Assembly: GCA_022701365.1 (NCBI GenBank)
Contig: JAKUHH010000040.1
Coordinates: forward strand, 372,001-436,000
Reading direction: 5' to 3'
From: Mycocentrospora acerina
Taxonomy: Eukaryota > Ascomycota > Dothideomycetes > Pleosporales
DNA: 64,000 nt
The position numbers were made by a program, and so were the translations under genes. Positions 56,600 through 64,000 of this stretch are shown here, piece after piece. The notes beneath the pieces are model-generated. The model worked only from the letters and a program-made list of their open reading frames with translations, was not told the DNA's origin and did no database searches. Each line of letters begins with the position of its first letter. Position 1 is the stretch's first letter.

Positions 56600-58751
56600 G
56601 ATGGGTGGATTGCGACCTCTTGCGGCCAAAGAATAATGTACGTGAGTCTTTAGGAAGATTGGGGGTAGCAAACACGCATGCAGTCGTCGAAGCGGCGCTT
56701 TGGGATGAATGTGGGAGACTGGGGCAAACGGGTCGGCGCTTCAGCGAGTGACAACAGAAGCCGCCGGCTAAGAGTGGATGAACGAGCGGAAGGTGCGGTC
56801 AGATGTCAAGCGAGCGACGGGAAAACAAAGGTGGAGGTGTTGCGAGGTCAACGAGGCCCCTGGCAGGATGCTACTACCTACTATAGGATGCTATTAGATG
56901 GGGAGGCGAGGCAGGGGTCGTTGGAGCGTTGCCACCCGCCGCTGGGTGCTGCTATTATTGTAATTTGCTTTCTTCCGGCAGTCCATGGCGCTAGCGCTTG
57001 GCGGGGACTGGAGCTGTCAACACTTGAACCCTTCAACGTCGACCATCTTCACATCTCCACTCAAACAGCCATGTTCAGCGACCACGGCTGTGCAGAGGTG
57101 GGTCCATGTATGCACGTCAGGTGTCTCGTCTCCACGCAGCTTGCTCGTCCTTGCTTTGCTGTCGCACCACACGTCCGCCCGTGCCTGGCACGCTACAGCG
57201 AACGGGTTGGTTATGCAGCTAGCAGTGGTGGTTGCGTGTGTGTGCGAGTGTGCGTGCGTGCTTGTGCTTTTGAACCCTGATCGGCACCCTGGACATCCGA
57301 AAGTTCACGCTCTATGCCCCATGGGTACACACCAAGAGCGACGGGACCATGGCGCAAAAGGGCTACAGTGATGCTTGCTGGATGTTGCCGTGTTGACTGA
57401 TCATTACGGCGTGTTGATGTGCCTACTTTGGACACTGTTGGATCTGCATCGACAGATGCTCAGACATGAGTGCTTGCAATCGACAATCCCAATCCCACTT
57501 TCACGTCGCGCATCGAGAGAAGATGTGCAACATCAGGGGCCTGGGCATTCGATCCATCGCCGTGAGTGTGTGCTCTAGTCCACGTTTGTTGTGCTTTGCT
57601 CATTCGAGCGATCCGTGCCATGTAAGCAGACAAAGGAACATGACATGGCCAGGAGCACTCGGCCCCTTTCGAGACGTGCACACAGACAATGACCAAGCCC
57701 GGCACTACTCCGTGTCAGTCACCATCTCTCAGAGGGCCATGTGGTGCTGTGTTTCTTGTCAATTTTGACCCTCAGTGGCCTTTTCCTCACCTGCTCGCCT
57801 GCCCTGGCCACCTGTTGTTGAAAAAAAAATCGCACAATGCGTGTGGCGTCTGTCTCCTCGTATGCTCCCGCCAGAAGCGACGTATGTCCCGCCTCTAGTA
57901 GCTCAGATATTGAAGCTTGACCGGCTGAGCGACCCATATGTCCGCATTTAGAATCTCGCCAATATAAACTAGACGATCATGTAGGGCAGATGATCAATGG
58001 CATGCTTACTCGTCCGGACGCTTTTGCAAAGTCGCCTGGACTTGCTCCTCTGCGCACTTGACGCGTCTCAACCACTGCTGCTCAGTCAGCTCGACTGTAC
58101 GACGTCGCTTCACACGTTGGTGCGAATCACACACAGCCATTCTTCACTTCTGCAAGCCGCCATCGCTGCCGGGCCCCTGTCGGATCGAGCCGAGTCGAAT
58201 AGCGACATTTAGTGGCCGCCCATCTGGCGCATTGCCAATTGTTAGTCCAAGCAGGCCGAGCGCCGCCGCCTGATGTGCTTTTGTTAGTTAGTACGTGCAA
58301 GGGGCAAGATGCATGTGGCTGCACTTAAGAGACATTGTTTGCTGCCACATGTGCCTGCCTTTGCCGGACTGGAAGCTTGAACCGTCAGGTACAGTTTGCT
58401 TTGTGCAACCACCGCTAAACCAAGGTTGAGTTGAGCCTTGAACGTGCGCTAGTCTTTCGTTTTGCATGTAAGTGCTTGCCTGCAACCCCAGGCCATGACC
58501 AGGCCAGAGTTTGGGCCCCGTGTATATGACAGTGCTGCCCGCCACGCGTTCCCACCCATGTGTTTTCACACCACCCTTCACACTCTAACAAGCAGCAGGT
58601 ACCGATTATTGCTTGCGCGCTAGTTGTTTGCAATCCTGAGCACCTTTTGGATCCCCTCCCAGAAGAAGCCACTGCTTCCTTAGATTGAGGAACACGTCAG
58701 ACTTGAAACCTACAAAAGACCGGGAGAGGACCAAGCAGCACCTTCACACCA
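56600..58751. other. Divergent promoter region of chitin synthase IV and SKT5
   Basis: 2.15 kb between two start codons on opposite strands. No convincing gene inside; short frames lack motifs. It contains a gtgtgtgtg patch near 57237. The size suits a large shared regulatory region. Confidence 0.55.
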
Positions 58752-60845
58752 ATGGCCCAGACATCTTCGCCGGCACCTCCGCCAGTGCCCCAGCACGACG
58801 CAGCCGGTCGCTACGGTTCGAGTCCTCCCGCTCAGTCCGGCAGTTCCTACGACCACAGCCCCACGACTGCTTCCATACAACGGTCCTCCATCCCTTCTGT
58901 TAGCATCGACAATCACAACGACACGGCAGCAGGAGGACGCGATTCAAGGCAGTCGGGGTCGTCCCTCGCGCCAAGTTCCGTAGGCCATTCAAGGACACCG
59001 TCGAGAGAAACACCCGACATAGGGACAAACAGAGATTCTGGGCACTCGATAGCAATGGCGGGAGAGATCCCTTTTCGGCAGCTACACATTAGTAACGGTT
59101 CATATGGGAGTCAGTATTCGCACGCTGCTGAGATGGACACGGCAGCTTTCCAAGAGGACATGGACCATGTCTACAGTCCTCGGGACCACCAGCTCCAGTC
59201 CCCATACTATTCAGAAGACCTCACACCGCCACCTGCCACATATGCAGCACGCGATGCAGGTCGACCATCGAGTGCAGGCTACTTCTCAAATGATATCAAT
59301 GGGCCCGAGTACGGGGCTGGAGGACCACTGCAAGTACCTCGCACTACGGTCGCCAGGCCCAGTTCCGCCTACACATTGGGTTCAGAATTACACGCGCAAG
59401 GGCGTGTACAAACCCCCCATCTCTCGGTCGGTGGTGGTGTTCCATCACCTGGTGGGTCTCCGAATGGTTATGCTCGTCAGGTCTCAGGGTCGCGCCGCTC
59501 GCCAGATGCCCGACCGGCATCGTACGTGGACTTGCTGAACCTCCCCTACAACCAGCAGATTGCTCCTAGTGCAAATATTGGAAATACACAACTACGAACG
59601 GCTGTTGGACAAAACGCCTCGCTGCTTAATACAAAGAAGACGCTCGACATGTACAGAGCAAACTTGAAAAAAACACAGGATAGTGTCGTACAATATGAAT
59701 TTGCCTTATTCATGGTGCAAGTTGCACGTGAAGTCATGGAGTCGGGCCCCTCAACTGATGATCATGGCCTAGTGCCAGTAGAGATGATACGGGAAGCACG
59801 CCAAATTCTCCAGCGCTTGGCCGACCGAAGCTACCCTTTTGCACAATACTATCTTGCAGATGGCTATGCATCGGGCCTCTTCAACAAGGATAAGCCAGAT
59901 TACGACCGTGCATTCCCTCTGTTTGTTGCTGCTAGCAAACATGGCCACGCAGAGTCAGGTTATCGTACGGCACTTTGCTATGAATTCGGCTGGGGCTGCC
60001 GAAAAGACTATGCCAAAGCTGTCCAGTTTTTTCGCGCTGCAGCTTCCAAAAATCATCCAGGAGCTGCGACACGGCTAGGAAAGGCTTGTCTCACAGGTGA
60101 TATGGGACTCCAGGGGAAATATAGAGAGGGTGTCAAATGGCTCAAACGTGCCTCAGAATCAGCAGACCACCAATACAACAACGCACCTTATGAACTCGGT
60201 CTGTTACACGAAACTGGCTATGGCGACGATATTTTCAAGGACGAGATTTACGCTGTACAGCTCTTCACTCAGGCAGCCGAGTTGGGTCACCCGCTGGCCG
60301 CTATGAAGCTAGGGGAAGCCTATGAACACGGTCAACTTCGGTGTCCCAAAGATGCCGCCCTCTCTGTTCACTACTACAATTGCGCTGCTCAGGCTGACAT
60401 CCCGGAGGCCATGATGAACCTGTGTGCTTGGTATATGGTCGGAGCTGAGCCTGTCTTGGAAAAAGATGAAATGGAGGCTTACGAGTGGGCTAAGCAGGCA
60501 GCCGCTCATGGTAAGATTAGTAGACTTCTCTACTGACTGCGTATTTTGCTGATTGTCTTAGGTCTTCCAAAGGCCGAATATGCTTGTGGATATTTCACAG
60601 AAATGGGCATCGGTTGTCGGCGCGACCCTCTCGAAGCAAACGTCTGGTACGTCAAGGCTGCCGACCATGGAGAAGAGCGTGCAAAGCAACGCCTCACCAT
60701 TATTCAGGCCGCCGCATCCGGTCAGTCATATTCGGCGGCAAGCCACGAAAAAAGCAACAGTAAGGGCAATGACAAGAGTAAACTCAAGAAAGGAGGGGAA
60801 AAGAAAGATGGGGAAAAGAAGGATGAAAACTGTGTGGTCATGTAA
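58752..60845 (+). CDS. SKT5: Chitin synthase activator, SKT5/CHS4 type (Sel1 repeats, CaaX)
   Basis: Yeast Skt5/Chs4 binds and activates the class IV enzyme Chs3 and tethers it at the bud neck. Two exons, 58752-60510 and 60562-60845, give 680 residues. Residues 1-270 are disordered and Ser/Pro-rich. About 347-632 is a run of Sel1-type repeats (for example YPFAQYYLADGYASGLF, ESGYRTALCYEFGWGC, AAMKLGEAYEHG, AEYACGYFTEMGIGC). The C terminus is Lys-rich and ends in CVVM, a CaaX prenylation box, as in the yeast protein. Family and CaaX are firm; activation of the neighbouring synthase is inferred. Confidence 0.93.
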
Positions 60846-61758
60846 ACTGTTTCTCAGTTGGGGAGAGACTGCATCTTTGCATTACGCTGCCTACATTGTG
60901 ATGGTTCATCTCTCGATGGTAGGGACATATTGATGGCATTCACATCATTTCTGGAGTTCTCATGTGGAGTTGGCCGGATCTGCATGATGCTCTCTGCATG
61001 GGGCATCAAAATTTATCACCAAACTTTTTGGTCCTGGCAAGCAAAATTGGGTATTTTACCATGCTGTTCTTGATACCAACACGCGAAAATGAGATCAAAG
61101 TAATCCTGCGTATAGCGGAAAATAGAATAATTAATGATTGATCAGTGCGGTTGCCCTCGGCTTTGTTGCCATGTCCGCGTGGATGCGGTACAAGTGACCC
61201 TACTAACTGATCGATTGACGAATGGACTATGAGTGTTACGTACTCTCAGACCTTGGTGGTGTCCCTGCCTACTGTTGGCATCTGTCAATTAGATTGGTGC
61301 TTGGTTTCATGGCACACAACCCTGGGAGTCGGGACTGACGACATCAAGCCCCGCCGTACGGGGATTTATCGATAGCAATATCGACATGTGGGTTCCAATT
61401 CGGAGTGAAGTTCGGTGTTCAAGCGAAGGGCGTGCAGCTTGTACCTAGAAACAATCCAGCCCTACCAATCATCTTGGTTGTTGAAGGAGTCCTTGCCCGA
61501 TCCGTCACTAGCCGCTACAGAACGGGAAGGAACGAAGCAAGTCTAAGGGCTCCACCTGCAGGGCGTGATAAGCAAGTGGTAGATAGAGACCACATGACTG
61601 ATTTCGTAGAGACAGTTATAAGGATAAACCACCCAAGTAAATATTTCCTTCACATCACACCCTTGACTTTAGGTTGCTACCATATACATAGAAGATACGG
61701 GAAGTGAGATCCTATATTGAAGACCAGGACATCAGGAGCTGGAATCAAGTGTTACACA
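60846..61758. other. Intergenic region (0.9 kb)
   Basis: 3' flank of SKT5 and promoter of the aminotransferase gene. AT-rich near 61090-61140. No gene or repeat supported. Confidence 0.5.
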
Positions 61759-63465
61759 ATGGCTCCCCCCTCGGCTATCGAAGTTTCCGCAGTGTCCGAC
61801 ACCTCTGGAGTCGTAATTCCGAACCCATTGACCGCACCGGTAGCAAGCAATGAGATTCATGGAAGGAGAAAAAAAGCAAACAAAGGACAATGGGGTGTTG
61901 CGGCTCCATCAGATACCGCCAATTTCAGATTAAGGTCCTACGATGACAAGCCAAAATCCAAACGATGGGATCGTGCGTGGTCATAATTCTTTTTTTTTAT
62001 AATAAACTCAGTACTAAGGCTTAAAATTCTTTACTAACTTATTTTATTAGATATCCTTAGCCATGAAGCTCAGATCCGAAAAGGCAACTCATTGAAAGAA
62101 GCTGCAAAGTATCTCAGTACACCTGGCATAATCTCTCTGGGTGGCGGCCTACCATCAAGCGAATACTTTCCTTTTGAAGAACTGTCCTTTAAAGTTCCAA
62201 CCGTTGGACACTTTTCTGAGGCTGAAACCAAAGAATCAGGCGTAGTGATAACCGCTGGTAAACATGACCTCGCGCAGGACAAATCTACTTTTGACATTGC
62301 CACTGCCTTCAACTATGGCCAGGGCTCAGGATCAGCACAGCTTCTACGTTTTATCACCGAGCACACGGAGATGGTGCACAGCCCACCCTATCAGGATTGG
62401 AGATGCACAATGAGCATTGGAAGCACGTCTGCACTCGACATGGCACTTCGATTGTTCACAAGACCAGGTGATATTATGCTCTCAGAAGAATACACATTCT
62501 CCGCAGCAGTCGAGTGCGCCCGACCACTAGGCATCCGCGTATGCGGCGTCCCAGTCGATTCAGAGGGGCTGCTCCCCGAAGAAATGGACAAGATCCTCTC
62601 AAACTGGGATGTTGATGCTCGCGGCTCCCGAAAGCCTCATCTCCTTTACACTGTCCCTACAGGCCAGAACCCCACCGGTGCAACACAGAGTACAGAACGT
62701 CGTCGTGCACTGTACAAAGTTTGCCAGAAACACGACATCTACATCCTCGAAGACGAGCCGTACTATTTCCTGCAGATGCAACCATACACCGGCTCTGACG
62801 CACCTTCTGCCCCTCCTCCATCCTCCCACGCTGAATTCCTCAAATCCCTCGTCCCAAGTTTGCTCTCCATGGACACCGACGGTCGAGTGATGCGAATGGA
62901 TTCCTTCTCCAAGGTCATCTCGCCCGGCTCGCGTATCGGCTGGATCACTGCATCGCAGCAGGTGATTGACAGGTATCAGAAGCACGCCGACGTATCGACG
63001 CAAAACCCCTCTGGCATCTCCCAGCTCGTTCTCTTCAAGCTGCTAGACGAACACTGGGGCCACGCAGGCTATCTCGACTGGCTCATCTACATCCGTCTCG
63101 AGTACACAAAGCGACGAGACGTTATTCTGCAGGCGTGTGATAAATATCTGCCTCGGCAGGTCATGTCCTGGAAGCCGCCTATGGCGGGCATGTTCCACTG
63201 GATGCAGATTGATTTCAGGAAGCATCCTGGGTATCCGGAGAAGAGTATTGAAAGTATTGAGGAGAGCATCTTTTTGAGGGTTATTGATCATGGGGCGTTG
63301 GTTATGCGGGGGAGTTGGTTCTATGCTGATGCAGACGAGGAGCACGACACATTATTTTTCAGAGCTACGTATGCGGCGGCGCCGGCTGAGAAGATTGACG
63401 AGGGGATTAGGCGGTTGGGCGAGGCTGTCAGAGAGGAGTTTGGACTGGGCAAGTTTGAACATTGA
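61759..63465 (+). CDS. ARO8: ARO8-type aromatic / 2-aminoadipate aminotransferase
   Basis: PLP-dependent fold-type I aminotransferase acting on aromatic amino acids and 2-aminoadipate (lysine route) in yeast. Two exons, 61759-61972 and 62051-63465, give 542 residues. Seen: KRWDHILSHEAQIR across the junction, IISLGGGLPSSEYFPF, YTVPTGQNPTG (substrate/cofactor loop), LEDEPYYF, and the PLP lysine in MDSFSKVISPGSRIGW. The C-terminal arginine region (LFFRATYAAAP) is present. Close to the usual Aro8 length. The start ATG gives MAPPSAIE. Exact substrate preference not readable. Confidence 0.93.
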
Positions 63466-63741
63466 GAATGTGTATGCTCTTTTTCGGTGACGAGGCATTT
63501 GATGGCGTTGGAGGCGCATTTATAGACTCTACATTGTGCCATTTTAAAAAAAATTGCTCGAGCATCCGTCGATGCATCACATTTAAAAAAAAATCATGTA
63601 CATAGTCATATTTGAAAAACCTCGTCCTTTTCTTCAATAAAGCCTCTGGTCTGCCTTTGATATCGCAAACGAGCTTTTCGAGCATCCTACTCTATACGCC
63701 TTGAAACGCCTCCCATATTTCTTCCTCTCTCTCTCACATAC

Positions 63742-63776
<35 letters not shown>

Positions 63777-63822
63777 ATCACAATATTTCCATCCGTTCCC
63801 ATTCTCTCGCCCAACCCCTCTC
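63466..63822. other. Intergenic region between convergent genes, with poly-C tract
   Basis: Holds the 3' flanks of ARO8 and OST2, two short A runs (63545, 63583) that fit poly(A)-signal-like sequence, and the long C run. Confidence 0.55.
63743..63773. repeat. 31-nt homopolymeric C tract
   Basis: An uninterrupted run of 31 cytosines in the 3' flank of OST2; on the complementary strand a G31 run could form a quadruplex. The exact length is likely unreliable in sequencing. Confidence 0.95.
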
Positions 63823-64000
63823 TCAGTTGATGAAGTTGACGCAGAAAAAGTGCAGCAATAACGACCCAAACAGGAAATCCGCAAACGCCCGCTCATGCGA
63901 AATGTTCTCAAACTCCGCCTTATTCTCAGGGTTTGTCTGAATGCGCAGCGAAGCAGTGAGGACGAACTGGCCGACCGTTGCGCTGAAGCCGGAAAGGAAA
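63823..64000 (-). CDS. OST2: OST2/DAD1 subunit of oligosaccharyltransferase (partial)
   Basis: C-terminal 58 residues and the stop; the gene continues beyond the right edge. The sequence runs [19 protein letters not shown], then [19 protein letters not shown], and ends [12 protein letters not shown], the conserved end of DAD1/Ost2, a small ER membrane subunit of the N-glycosylation complex. No intron seen in the visible part. Confidence 0.95.
   Translation of the reverse strand, partial: FLSGFSATVGQFVLTASLRIQTNPENKAEFENISHERAFADFLFGSLLLHFFCVNFIN

Overview
The window is nuclear DNA of a filamentous ascomycete. The genes carry short introns (about 46-110 nt, GT...AG, one GC...AG). The families are typical of Pezizomycotina: PTH11-type rhodopsin-like protein, RTA1 protein, Zn2Cys6 regulator, CYP53, class IV chitin synthase, and an AspRS-DUF2156 fusion. 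A Dothideomycete, probably of the Pleosporales, fits best. That placement is inferred from the style and content of the genes and was not tested by alignment. I see no rRNA, tRNA, CRISPR array, prophage or intact transposon.

Layout, left to right. 0.5-2.8 kb: a neurotransmitter:sodium symporter (+). 3.3-5.9 kb: a FAN1-type DNA-repair nuclease (-). 6.2-7.6 kb: a PTH11-like seven-helix membrane protein (-). 9.5-11.4 kb: an unnamed protein with six copies of an RRFxPxPVETT motif (-). 13.3-14.0 kb: a small acidic unknown protein (-). 15.2-16.4 kb: a coiled-coil, tail-anchored-like unknown protein (-). 17.0-17.5 kb: the rRNA-processing protein CGR1 (-), divergent from a mitochondrial ornithine carrier (+, 18.1-19.2 kb). 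19.7-20.6 kb: PMP24/PXMP4 peroxisomal membrane protein (+). 21.0-26.3 kb: a BAHD-like acyltransferase (+), an RTA1 lipid-translocation-type protein (-) and a Zn2Cys6 regulator (+). 26.8-27.5 kb: a small F-box-like gene without a clear start (-). 28.5-32.3 kb: a CrpA/CCC2-type copper P-type ATPase (+). 33.8-36.8 kb: an EF-hand MscS channel (+). 37.4-39.3 kb: alpha-tubulin (+). 39.7-41.2 kb: a questin-oxidase-like protein (+). 42.2-45.4 kb: the AspRS-DUF2156 fusion, recognised as ergosteryl-aspartate synthase ErdS (+). 46.8-48.5 kb: CYP53 benzoate 4-hydroxylase (+). 49.6-51.5 kb: a WD40/DUF2415 protein (-). 52.8-56.6 kb: class IV chitin synthase (-), divergent from its probable activator, the Sel1-repeat CaaX protein SKT5/CHS4 (+, 58.8-60.8 kb). 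61.8-63.5 kb: an ARO8-type aminotransferase (+). The right edge cuts an OST2/DAD1 subunit gene (-).

Most genes are housekeeping or single metabolic genes and not an operon-like system. The strongest functional link is the chitin synthase IV-SKT5 divergent pair, two partners of one enzyme complex across a 2.15 kb intergenic region. The most striking single gene is erdS, which joins translation chemistry to sterol modification. A perfect 7-bp tandem repeat of about 54 copies starts 44 bases after its stop. Simple-sequence DNA fills most of the gap between the CYP53 and WD40 genes, and there is a 31-C run near the right edge. All exon boundaries were worked out by hand from reading frame, splice sites and family conservation; none is backed by transcript data.
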